The translations under genes were made by a program, and so were the position numbers. The notes beneath the pieces were generated by a model. It was given only the letters and a program-made list of their open reading frames with translations. It ran no database searches and had not been told where the DNA came from. From contig NZ_JAILWB010000008.1 of assembly GCF_025699295.1 (NCBI RefSeq), forward strand, positions 124,001 through 188,000: DNA of 64,000 nt, read 5' to 3'. The stretch comes from Hydrogenophaga sp. (GTDB lineage Bacteria; Pseudomonadota; Gammaproteobacteria; Burkholderiales; Burkholderiaceae_C). The number at the start of each line of letters is the position of its first letter. Within the stretch, counting starts at the first letter, position 1. Below, in pieces: positions 18,213 through 26,632 of this stretch.

Positions 18213-18992
18213 TTACTTCGTGGACTGGCGCAGCGCATCAGCTACAGCCTTACGACGAGCCTCAATGGCACGCTCCTGATTGAAGCGCTCCTGGCTTTCG
18301 ATTGCCGAACGCTCGGCGCTGACGGCCTTCTCAGTCTGGCTGCGTGTTTGCTCTTGCATCGTCGCGACCATTACTTCGGTCAGGCGAGCGTTCTGCACCA
18401 ACAGCCGGTTCATCTGTTGATTCATCAGCTGCATCGACTGTTGGGCACCAATGGATTCCTTCACAAGAGGCTCGTATTGCCGAACCTCTGCGTAATCCTT
18501 CTGAACTTGGTCCAGGACTGATGCCTCATATTCAAGTCGGTTGATCGCCCGCTTGTTCTTGTTGCTCGCATCTTTTCGCACCGCGGCCATGTACTCGTCC
18601 CAGCTCGCTCCGGTGAGCTTCGCTTCGGTAAAGCGCTTCTCCATCAGCGACTTTTGCTCGCCCAACGAACCTTGCAACTGGCCTAGCGCGGAGGTGTATG
18701 CCCGCAGTCCCTCCAAGGCGCTTTGATTGGCGACGATGTTTGAAGGCAATTGCCCGAGCTTCTCCAGGTTGTTGATCTGCGTGCGGAACTGTTGAATCTG
18801 TAGCGCGTATTGGCTCGCCTCGGCCGACGCCGAGGCGGCACTGTCCATGGCCACCTGGATAAGCTGGAAATTGTTCGCGATCTGTGTCCACTCTGACGCG
18901 CCGCCCGCGACGGCGCCGGCCATTGCGTTGGCCGCGCAGAACGAAGTTGCGACGAAGCCGACCTTCACTACCAGTTGCTTAGCTTTGAACAT
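18213..18992 (-). CDS. virB5: T4SS minor pilin/tip protein VirB5/TrbJ
   Basis: A 259-residue exported protein with a signal peptide ending near ANAMA and an almost fully helical, Gln- and Ala-rich body, as in TrbJ/VirB5 proteins. The segment QYALQIQQFRTQINNLEKL is typical of TrbJ. It overlaps the end of VirB4 by 14 bases, so translation is coupled. VirB5-family proteins cap the conjugative pilus and aid recipient contact. Confidence 0.7.
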   Translation of the reverse strand: MFKAKQLVVKVGFVATSFCAANAMAGAVAGGASEWTQIANNFQLIQVAMDSAASASAEASQYALQIQQFRTQINNLEKLGQLPSNIVANQSALEGLRAYTSALGQLQGSLGEQKSLMEKRFTEAKLTGASWDEYMAAVRKDASNKNKRAINRLEYEASVLDQVQKDYAEVRQYEPLVKESIGAQQSMQLMNQQMNRLLVQNARLTEVMVATMQEQTRSQTEKAVSAERSAIESQERFNQERAIEARRKAVADALRQSTK

Positions 18993-21519
18993 GTAGCACC
19001 TCTCTCAAGAACTTCATTTCCCAATTCCCTTGGCCCGCAGCGGCGTACTCCGCTAGCGATGCGCGTTTAGCTTCTTGCGTGGTCGCCTCGTTGATCGCTA
19101 GAACGGCCGCCGGCATCTGCGTATTCACAAGGCGTGTCACTGTGGGGCGCACCAGCAGATAGTCACGCTTGGGAATCGCTCCGGCGAGCAAATCCATCTG
19201 AGCGTCTGTGGTACCGAAGACCGAGCGAAACAACTCGGCTTGCTCATGCACGGATGACTTTACGGCCGGAAGGAAGATCTGGCAGGGAATGTTGGTCACA
19301 AAGCTGCCAATGTTTGGCAGTCGCGCGATCTCATCCAAGGCCTGCGTGGCGAACATCACGAACGCACGCTTCTTGCGGAACGTACGGAGCCAGTCTTCCA
19401 TCTTCTGAGCGAAAACTGGGTTTGAAAGCATGTACCACGCCTCTTCCACATAGATGAGCGTGGGCGTTGTCCCGTTGAGGCTGCGCTCAATGCAATAGAA
19501 GGCGTAGTCCATGAACGGGCTGGCCAGCTGGGGAGTCTCCAAAATGCCGCCGCACTCCATGCAGACCATGCGGGTCAACTTGAAGTTGTCTACGTCGTTG
19601 TCGAAGTAGGCGGCGTAGGGCCCAGCGCCGTAGTCGTCCTCTTCGTCCGATCGGTCTACGTAGGGAGCGAGCTTGGCGGCCAAGTCCATGTTCTCGCCAG
19701 CAATGAGCGCGTAGATGGCAGACAGCCGCCAGGCAGACTCCGGGCTGCGGCGTAGGCCTTGAATGGCGGTGAAGATCGTTGCGCTTTCTGTGGGGCTCAC
19801 CTCACTACCGCCGGCGGTGATCAGCACTTCGACCCATTGACGCAGACGCATGTCGTCGTTGTTCTGCATCATGACCTTGACTGGATTCATCCCACGGTCC
19901 TTGCCCTTGGGACCCGAGTCGATGTGCTTCCCACCCATCAGGACTGAGCCCATCATCAGGCTGTAGTCCTTGTCAAAGATGAAGGTCTGGCCTGGGTTGT
20001 ACTTCTGAAACTGGGCGATGAGCAGCGTCATCAGGGATGTCTTGCCAGAGCCCGAACCGCCGATGATTGCCGTGTGGCCCAGATCCCCCTCGTGCGGGTT
20101 GAAGTCGTAGGTGACACCGTAGGGGGTCAAGAAGCGGCAAAGCGGCGGCACGTCATGGCCGAGCACGCGCGAGAACAGCGGATGGTGATCCTCGCCGCGG
20201 GAGATCGTCCGAATGGGTGCGAGGTCCGCGATGTTGGCCGTCGATGCCAGTTTCCAGCGCAACGTCGCGTTGGCATTTCCCGGCAGACTCGTCAGGTAGG
20301 CAGACATCAGGCCTTGTCGCTCACGCACTATGGTGAATCCGCTGCTGCGCAGGCTGCCAGCCAGAACGTCTGCGGCTGCATCCGCCTGGCGTTGGGTATC
20401 GCCCAGGGCCAGCACCGTCATGTTGTAGTAGCCGTACGTCAGGTCCTCAGTGGTCAACTCGACCAGCGCATCCTGAGCGTCCTGGGCCAGGTGGAGGTTG
20501 CCGGTATTCACCTTCTCACTCTCGGTGTCGAACAAGCGTTCGAAGACGCGCGTGACCACCGACTTCACCTCGGAGCGGTAAAACATCTCGGCCTTCTGGA
20601 TCGCCGACTCGGCCACCATCCGGTCCAGGAAACGGAAGCACTGCACCAGCACGTATTCGCAGTCAGCTGCCATCAGACGGTCAACGTCAAGGCAATGGGC
20701 CTCGCGCGGCGTTCCCGTGGTGGTCAATGCAGCCACGTAGGTCGACTTGGTCGGGCCCTTGAACTCCAGCTGGTCGTTCTTGCGCTCGATCATGTCGGTC
20801 GCAAGCGTGGTGTTCAGGTAAGGCGTCCCCTCAGGGATCTTCACCGGACCACGCGGTGAGGCAAGGTTGGCGCGTGCGTACAGCTCGCCCAGGAAGTCAG
20901 CCCCCTCCATACGACGGAAGCCAAGGTTGGTTTCCACCACGCCGGCGAAGGAAGCTATGACCTTTTCGAACTCGGCAGCCATCTCGGCGAGCTGGCCCCG
21001 CACCTGGGCGACAGCGCCCTTCTCAGATAGTCGGCGCTTGATCAGGCTGCTGGTCGCCTTGAAGAAGTTGCCGTCTGCCTCCTGGATCTCAGCGCTAAGG
21101 GCTTCGAAGAAGCGCTCGGACTTGTTGGGAAAGTTGTAGCTCAGGTACAGCCGCTGCGTGATGACAGCGTTGCGGCGCACCTTGCAGGCGGCCCCCCACT
21201 GCTCATCGATCAAACGCGCGACAGGGCTGCTGAACTCGCCGAATGGGTAACCTTCGGTGAAGCGGCGCTCCTGAATGCTCCAAAGTGTCACACGATCACC
21301 GAGGGAGCGCAGGGCCGTCTGCAGCTGGTTGATGCGCTGGTCGACCTCGAAGTTCTCTTTGCCCTCGACGTCTTCGCCGGTGAAGGAGAAGCCAGCCAGC
21401 AAAGAGCCGTCCTGGCAGAGGACGAGGCTGGGCGTGACTTGGCCAAACCACGGCAACAACTCGGAGAAGCTCCTTGCTGCTTTGCGGGGTTTGGTGAAGA
21501 GGTCGTCGAAGTCGAGCAT
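18979..21519 (-). CDS. virB4: T4SS ATPase VirB4/TrbE
   Basis: An 846-residue VirB4-family ATPase. The N-terminal CagE/TrbE domain covers roughly the first 430 residues. The C-terminal motor has Walker A GGSGSGKT and Walker B TLIYVEEAW followed by FATQALDEIARL. Length and order are typical. It should energise pilus assembly and substrate transfer at the inner membrane together with VirB11. It overlaps virB5 and lies 56 bases after virB3. Confidence 0.9.
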   Translation of the reverse strand: MLDFDDLFTKPRKAARSFSELLPWFGQVTPSLVLCQDGSLLAGFSFTGEDVEGKENFEVDQRINQLQTALRSLGDRVTLWSIQERRFTEGYPFGEFSSPVARLIDEQWGAACKVRRNAVITQRLYLSYNFPNKSERFFEALSAEIQEADGNFFKATSSLIKRRLSEKGAVAQVRGQLAEMAAEFEKVIASFAGVVETNLGFRRMEGADFLGELYARANLASPRGPVKIPEGTPYLNTTLATDMIERKNDQLEFKGPTKSTYVAALTTTGTPREAHCLDVDRLMAADCEYVLVQCFRFLDRMVAESAIQKAEMFYRSEVKSVVTRVFERLFDTESEKVNTGNLHLAQDAQDALVELTTEDLTYGYYNMTVLALGDTQRQADAAADVLAGSLRSSGFTIVRERQGLMSAYLTSLPGNANATLRWKLASTANIADLAPIRTISRGEDHHPLFSRVLGHDVPPLCRFLTPYGVTYDFNPHEGDLGHTAIIGGSGSGKTSLMTLLIAQFQKYNPGQTFIFDKDYSLMMGSVLMGGKHIDSGPKGKDRGMNPVKVMMQNNDDMRLRQWVEVLITAGGSEVSPTESATIFTAIQGLRRSPESAWRLSAIYALIAGENMDLAAKLAPYVDRSDEEDDYGAGPYAAYFDNDVDNFKLTRMVCMECGGILETPQLASPFMDYAFYCIERSLNGTTPTLIYVEEAWYMLSNPVFAQKMEDWLRTFRKKRAFVMFATQALDEIARLPNIGSFVTNIPCQIFLPAVKSSVHEQAELFRSVFGTTDAQMDLLAGAIPKRDYLLVRPTVTRLVNTQMPAAVLAINEATTQEAKRASLAEYAAAGQGNWEMKFLREVLHVQS

Positions 21520-21575
21520 GGCGAGCGTTGGTATCAGTGAAATGCGAAAGCGCGCGGGCAGAGCCGCGCGCGAAA

Positions 21576-21881
21576 TCAGCGGGGCAGGCCCTTGCCCCAG
21601 CCCCGCGGCCGACTGTTGACGTCGCTTGCGCGCGGCGTTGCGTCGTAGACGTGTTCCTCGTTCAGGTAGCGCAGAAGGATCGCCACGAACTGGTCATCCT
21701 TCTTGGTCACCCAACGTGCGATCAAGTAGATGACGCCAACGACCGGGAAGGCCCAATACATCTTGGCCACCAGGGCAAAGACTGCGAGGAAGACGATCCC
21801 TGCGAAGCTGCCCTTCTCCACCCCCATGATCAGCTTGGGGCGATGAAGGGAAATGTGAAACGGGCTGGAGCGAGATGCCAC
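21576..21881 (-). CDS. virB3: T4SS inner-membrane protein VirB3/TrbD
   Basis: A 101-residue protein with an early HRPKLIMGVEK segment and one or two membrane helices (about residues 25-60), matching VirB3/TrbD. It sits 3 bases after virB2 and before virB4, the standard order. VirB3 works with VirB4 during pilus assembly. Confidence 0.8.
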   Translation of the reverse strand: MASRSSPFHISLHRPKLIMGVEKGSFAGIVFLAVFALVAKMYWAFPVVGVIYLIARWVTKKDDQFVAILLRYLNEEHVYDATPRASDVNSRPRGWGKGLPR

Positions 21882-21884
21882 GGC

Positions 21885-22274
21885 TTACTGCAGGCAAGCC
21901 GACATGCCGGCGATGTTGTTGATGTAGCCGTTGCTCGAGAGGATGGAGCCCAGGCCGATCAGCACACCGAAGATGATGCAGACCGTGATGATCTTGCCCC
22001 AATCCATCTTGGAGATCATCCCAAAGACCAGCGTCACCACGACGCTGATGACGAACACCACGATGGCCAACGGGCCCTTGAGCCACGCTACGACACTGCA
22101 GCCGAAGTCCTGAATGAAGGGAACGGAGATGGTCGATTGGGCGAAGGCTTGCCCGGGCAGGAGGATGGCAGCGAGAAGCGCCACAACAGCGATCAGAATC
22201 GGCAATTGGGCGGGGGAGGCGCGGCGCTCAGTGAACGGCGAAGAAAACAGTTGGACGGAATGAGCGAAGTTCAT
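21885..22274 (-). CDS. virB2: T4SS major pilin VirB2/TrbC
   Basis: A 129-residue pre-pilin of the VirB2/TrbC type. A long signal region ends near PGQAFAQ, followed by two hydrophobic helices (GPLAIVVFVISVVVTLVFGM and ITVCIIFGVLIGLGS) separated by a short basic loop KMDWGK. Two cysteines flank the mature region (FGCSV and SACLQ). It is the subunit of the conjugative pilus. Confidence 0.8.
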   Translation of the reverse strand: MNFAHSVQLFSSPFTERRASPAQLPILIAVVALLAAILLPGQAFAQSTISVPFIQDFGCSVVAWLKGPLAIVVFVISVVVTLVFGMISKMDWGKIITVCIIFGVLIGLGSILSSNGYINNIAGMSACLQ

Positions 22275-22333
22275 CGAAGGTCTCTCCAGGGTGAAAAAGT
22301 GGGGGGGGTTGGTGAAAACTTGGTTACTCGGGC

Positions 22334-23326
22334 TTAGAAGTTCTCAACGTCGTACTCGCCGGCGGCCCGGTTGAAACCGTGCAGGCGACTGACTTGCGAG
22401 ACGGTGCGCTTGGGCCCGTCCCGATAGATGAAAAACATCCAGTCGAGGGTTTCAGCGATGGCTGTGCGCAGCGGGTCGTAGGGCACGCCCATGTTTGCCA
22501 TCAGCAGCAGGTTCTCAAGGCGTGGCAGCGCCTTTGGTGCGCTGTTGGCGTGAATCGTCGCGGCTGAACCGGGGTGGCCCGTATTGGCAGCATCCAGCCA
22601 GTCATAGGCTTCCGGACCGCGCAACTCGCCCAGCACCACGCGCTTAGGGGCATAGCGCATGGCTGTGCGAACGGCCTTGCGAGGGGTCACACCTTGCTCG
22701 TCGTCGCACTCGATGAGCACGTGGTTCTCGCTGGTGATCTGCAGCTCATGCACGTTCTCGATGACGAACAGTCGTTCGTCGGCCGGCATCATCGAAAGCG
22801 CTGTGTTGAGCAGCGTGGTCTTGCCAGAAGCGGTTCCGCCCACGACCAGGAAGGTCTGGCGGGCAGCGATCGCGTCTGCGAGTAGGGTCGCGTAGCGCTC
22901 AGAGATCGTTCCTGACGCGATGTATTCTTCGATCGTGAAGACGCGCGCAGCATGGCGGCGAATACACATCGATGGGCCTTTGACTGCAACCGGCGGCAGG
23001 ATCGCCTCAACCCGAAATCCCGGAAGCGGAGCCGACAGGATGCGGTTGTTCGACTTCTCGCCGACTTCCTTTGCGACCAGAGAGGCGATAAGCGTGATTG
23101 CGGTCTTGATCGTGCCCGCGCTCAGCTGAACTGGCACGCGGTGCTCCTTGCCTCGGCGCGAGATGAACACGTCATCTGGGCCGTTGACCATGATCTCGTT
23201 GACTTCCTCGTCCTCGAAGTACTTGCGAAGCGGGTGCAGCGTGTCCTTGATCTGGGTCAGAACGCTGTGCTTGTAGCCGCCACGAGAGCTTGGTACTTCG
23301 GCACCAGGGGCAATTCCTGTTCTCAT
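22334..23326 (-). CDS. virB11: T4SS ATPase VirB11/TrbB
   Basis: A 330-residue hexameric traffic ATPase. Walker A GGTASGKT lies near residue 165, followed by an Asp box region VIENVHEL, Walker B VVLGELRGPEAYDWL and a His box SAATIHAN. It opens the virB11-2-3-4-5-6 operon. It switches the T4SS between pilus building and substrate transfer and docks on VirB4 and the coupling protein. Confidence 0.9.
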   Translation of the reverse strand: MRTGIAPGAEVPSSRGGYKHSVLTQIKDTLHPLRKYFEDEEVNEIMVNGPDDVFISRRGKEHRVPVQLSAGTIKTAITLIASLVAKEVGEKSNNRILSAPLPGFRVEAILPPVAVKGPSMCIRRHAARVFTIEEYIASGTISERYATLLADAIAARQTFLVVGGTASGKTTLLNTALSMMPADERLFVIENVHELQITSENHVLIECDDEQGVTPRKAVRTAMRYAPKRVVLGELRGPEAYDWLDAANTGHPGSAATIHANSAPKALPRLENLLLMANMGVPYDPLRTAIAETLDWMFFIYRDGPKRTVSQVSRLHGFNRAAGEYDVENF

Positions 23327-23407
23327 GCAGGAATTCTTGACGCGGGGAGGCCCCTTGCTGCCCCGGCCAACGACCCCGGAAAGGGGCGTAGACCGAGGTT
23401 TTCGCGA

Positions 23408-24046
23408 TCACCTTCCGAAGATCGGCTGCGAGTTGGAAACCAGGATTGACAGTGGCAGCGCCACCAGCGCGGCCCATGCCGGTGCGAGCAAGGGCGAAAG
23501 GCTGAATGGAAGCACCAGGTAGAGCACGGGCAGCGCCACAACGGGGATGACCACCATGCCCGCCAACGTGAATGTGGCAGGGCGCAAAGCGCCGAACTCG
23601 CTCATCTTCACGTTTCGCTGCATCAGCCCGTCGTAGACCGAGGCGATGAACATTGGCGAGAGAAACACCAGCCAGATGAGCACGATGGCCAGTCGCATGG
23701 CCACGATGTAGGACTGAAGCACCAAGCCTTGCATGTAGCTGTTGAACATGCTGCCCATGATTGCGCCACCCGGTCCTGCAACCCTCGCGCTCAGTTGGCG
23801 CTCAGCCTTCGTGAGCTTTGCGGTCTTGGCCGCGCCGGCGACGACTGCAAGCGGCGTACCTTCAAAGATCGAGTTGGCAAACCCCACCACCATGTCGGAA
23901 GCGCGCGATCCCATCGCCGCACGCGTCTGCTGGATCTCGCCGATGACAAAGCGCTCCATGCTATCGCCCGAGCGAAGCAAGGGGGATAGCAAGAAGCCGA
24001 GGATCGCGAGCAAGAACCAGAAGCCGAGATGCTGGGAGTTTTTCAT
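23408..24046 (-). CDS. DUF4400-type membrane protein of conjugative elements
   Basis: A 212-residue integral membrane protein with segments near residues 8-24, 120-140 and two to three more between 155 and 205. A family of this shape (DUF4400) is encoded next to traD in SXT-like ICEs and related plasmids, and the same neighbourhood is seen here. Its biochemical role is not known. Assigned from layout and a few matching stretches such as MERFVIGEIQQTRAAMGSRA. Confidence 0.55.
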   Translation of the reverse strand: MKNSQHLGFWFLLAILGFLLSPLLRSGDSMERFVIGEIQQTRAAMGSRASDMVVGFANSIFEGTPLAVVAGAAKTAKLTKAERQLSARVAGPGGAIMGSMFNSYMQGLVLQSYIVAMRLAIVLIWLVFLSPMFIASVYDGLMQRNVKMSEFGALRPATFTLAGMVVIPVVALPVLYLVLPFSLSPLLAPAWAALVALPLSILVSNSQPIFGR

Positions 24047-24061
24047 CGGATGCGCGCAACT

Positions 24062-24679
24062 TCAGCCGTTGGCCGCGTGTCGCAAGAGGTGACCGGTATC
24101 AGTGGGGTTTGCCAGACGCGTGACCATGTGGGTGCGAACGCCCGCGATGGTCCCTTCGCTGGGGGCGGGGCTTGTGAACTCAGCGCAAACCGTGTCGATG
24201 CACAAGCGTTTCGCCCAGGCGCCCAGTGGCTCAGCAAAGGGCGTCCAGCGGTGCGTGACGCCACTCAGATCAGTGCCCGAAATGGTCAGACGCGCAACGT
24301 CTGCGGCATGCTCGGTCAACCCGAAAAGGTAGACCCCGACGATTCGGCCGAGGAAGGCTTCGCCATTGCTCACCGAGGCGTGCGAGCGCCGCAGCGCTTC
24401 GGCAATACACAGCGCCAGCAGAGAGCCGCCCGCCTTGTCGGGCCAGTGCGGGCCGATGTACTCAGCGAGCTTGCGCGTCGCTTCCTTCAAGTTGGGGTGA
24501 TGCGCCCAGATGACTTCGGCAAACGACTCATGCGGGGTATCGCGAACGGCGGTCTTGATCCATTCGTCCTCGTCGGCTTCATGCAGTTCGCTCACCGGCC
24601 AGTACACCACCGAAGCGGTTCTCAGGTCTTTGGGAGCAATCCGTGCACGCGCGGCGTTCAGCGTGACGATCGTGGTCAT
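24062..24679 (-). CDS. Hypothetical protein coupled to traD
   Basis: A 205-residue soluble protein that I cannot assign. It is rich in helices and has HHPNLKEATRKLAEYIGP and a C-terminal LLRHAANG. The ATG at 24679 overlaps the traD stop (ATGA), so it is made with TraD and is likely to act in transfer. In SXT-like elements a small gene of unknown function also lies between traD and the DUF4400 gene. Confidence 0.55.
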   Translation of the reverse strand: MTTIVTLNAARARIAPKDLRTASVVYWPVSELHEADEDEWIKTAVRDTPHESFAEVIWAHHPNLKEATRKLAEYIGPHWPDKAGGSLLALCIAEALRRSHASVSNGEAFLGRIVGVYLFGLTEHAADVARLTISGTDLSGVTHRWTPFAEPLGAWAKRLCIDTVCAEFTSPAPSEGTIAGVRTHMVTRLANPTDTGHLLRHAANG

Positions 24680-26631
24680 GTCTTTCGATATCTCTTGTCT
24701 TCGACGATCACCGGAATCCGGCCCTTGACGAGCTCGCCGCGGTTGAAAAACCCGATGTAGTGCAAATCCTGCAGGCTGGGCAGCAACGAGCGCGGGAAGA
24801 TCTCCTTGTCCTTCTCCGAGATCGACGTGCTTGAGTTTGCCGAGAATTCCAGCCCAACGTCCTCTGTCTTCGAGCCAATACCTGTCGATTGACCACGGAC
24901 GGTGATGGTTGTCTCGCCCAGTTTCTCCGTGATCAGGGCCATCGTGTCCGGATCCTGGGTGGCGCCGACAATCATGTTGTTCATGTTGCCGATGAAGCGC
25001 TTGGCGCGCGCCGTGTTTCCCTGAAACTTGTCGACCAGGTCGCTGAACGTCTGCCCGAGCGCCCAGATGAAGAAGCCAGCGCCGCGTCCCTTGTTGGCCT
25101 GCTGGATGACGGGCGCGCAGACTGCGTCGCCCCATTCGTCAATGACCACGTGCACGCGGCGCGGCTCCTCCCCGGTGTCGGCAGCCGTCCCATGGTTGTA
25201 GATCTCTGCCGCCACCGCCGAAAGTTCCGCGAGCGCCATCGTCGAAATGGCCCTGCCCACCGACTCGTCGGCCAGTGTGTCCGTGCCGATATAGAGGATG
25301 TGGTTACCCTCGACAATGCGCTTGCCGTCCATGATGGGGCGCGTGTCGTTGATGTCGTCGTAATCGGGCGAGAGCAAACCCTTTAAGTCGTCAGTCGTGA
25401 GCTTCGTGAGCATCGGGGTGATGGAGACGATCATCTTGCCGAACCACTCGCGGTTGGCTTCAAGAATGGCGATGAGCCCTCGCAGTTCTTCCGGCTTGAT
25501 CGGCAGGCCCCGCAGACGCGCCTCCTCTTCGTTCTCAGGCACCATCTCCTGGAACACCTTGATCATGGCCGCCAGTTCAGGCGAGGAGGTTTCGACTCCG
25601 CCCTTCTGGGGCTTTCCCCCGGCAGAGGCAAGTGCGTTGATCTGCTTCTCCAGCGCTTCATGCAAGTCCGGGCACTCGTCTTCGAAGAACTTCTTGAGCG
25701 CTTGGGTCGTGAGCGCTTCCACCGCGGTGCGGGACTCCATGGCGGTCTTGAGCGTGTAGATGGAAACCCGGCGACCAACGTACTTCATTGCGTTGGTGAT
25801 CCGGTGCACGGCCATCCAGCAAAACTCTTTGAAGTTGTCGCTCTCTTGGCTGTCCAGCACCATCGTGATGCGCGAGGCCACCTGGGAAACGCGGTCCCAG
25901 TTCTTGATGAGGTCAAGGCGCACCGACTCGCTGGCGAACGCCGGGTGCAGCATCAGGAATCGCTCGGGCTTGCCTGACAGGATTGCAGCCTGGCGACAAA
26001 TCTCGCGAAGGTCCTTGTCACCCTTGGGGTCGATCACGATCACGCAATCGCCGCGCATAGCAAGCTGGAAGATCACCAGCGCGGCCAAGCGCGTCTTGAT
26101 GGCGCCCGTCGTCGCGATGATGGCGCAATGCCCCTTGAGCGAGTCGAAGGGCAGCACCACATCCTTCTCGCCCATGTCAAGGCCGTGGATCCAAGGCAGT
26201 CCTTTGGACTTGAGCGGATCGCGCTTGTCTCCACGCCACTTGAGCCACCAGGGGGGTGGGTAGACGTCCACGAGGTCGCGCTTCATGATCTCGTACGCGC
26301 GCTGGGTATGCCGCGGTTCCCAGCGATAACCCCAGCCAAGCCACAGATTGCTGCCCAGCTTGTGCATGGACTTCTGCAGTCTGGATGCTGGCATGACCAC
26401 GGTGGGCTGGCCGAGCAGAGACATCTTGTACTTGAGCAGCTTGTTGGCCGCGAGGAAACGCATACCAGTCATGCTCAGCGCGAGCAGCGCGCAGGCAGCC
26501 AAGGCTGGCTTAGGCGCGTCAAGGGCGAAGGCAACGCCGATCATCCAGAGGCTGGCCACGCCCCACACGATTGCGGCGCGCGCCTCATAGACAGGGCGTA
26601 GGAGTTGTTCGAACCGCTTCTTTTCAGCCAT
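24676..26631 (-). CDS. traD: TraD-type conjugative coupling protein (deviant Walker A)
   Basis: A 651-residue type IV coupling protein of the TraD class seen in SXT-like ICEs. Two membrane segments lie near residues 20-60. The nucleotide-binding domain has Walker A at 173-180 reading ATTGAIKT, in place of the usual GTTGVGKT, so the glycine before lysine is isoleucine. Walker B is VHVVIDEWGD, and VIVIDPKGDKDL and GNMNNMIVGATQD are family marks. It joins the relaxosome to the T4SS. It lies 1 base downstream of the TraI_2 gene. Confidence 0.8.
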   Translation of the reverse strand: MAEKKRFEQLLRPVYEARAAIVWGVASLWMIGVAFALDAPKPALAACALLALSMTGMRFLAANKLLKYKMSLLGQPTVVMPASRLQKSMHKLGSNLWLGWGYRWEPRHTQRAYEIMKRDLVDVYPPPWWLKWRGDKRDPLKSKGLPWIHGLDMGEKDVVLPFDSLKGHCAIIATTGAIKTRLAALVIFQLAMRGDCVIVIDPKGDKDLREICRQAAILSGKPERFLMLHPAFASESVRLDLIKNWDRVSQVASRITMVLDSQESDNFKEFCWMAVHRITNAMKYVGRRVSIYTLKTAMESRTAVEALTTQALKKFFEDECPDLHEALEKQINALASAGGKPQKGGVETSSPELAAMIKVFQEMVPENEEEARLRGLPIKPEELRGLIAILEANREWFGKMIVSITPMLTKLTTDDLKGLLSPDYDDINDTRPIMDGKRIVEGNHILYIGTDTLADESVGRAISTMALAELSAVAAEIYNHGTAADTGEEPRRVHVVIDEWGDAVCAPVIQQANKGRGAGFFIWALGQTFSDLVDKFQGNTARAKRFIGNMNNMIVGATQDPDTMALITEKLGETTITVRGQSTGIGSKTEDVGLEFSANSSTSISEKDKEIFPRSLLPSLQDLHYIGFFNRGELVKGRIPVIVEDKRYRKT

Positions 26632-26632
26632 T

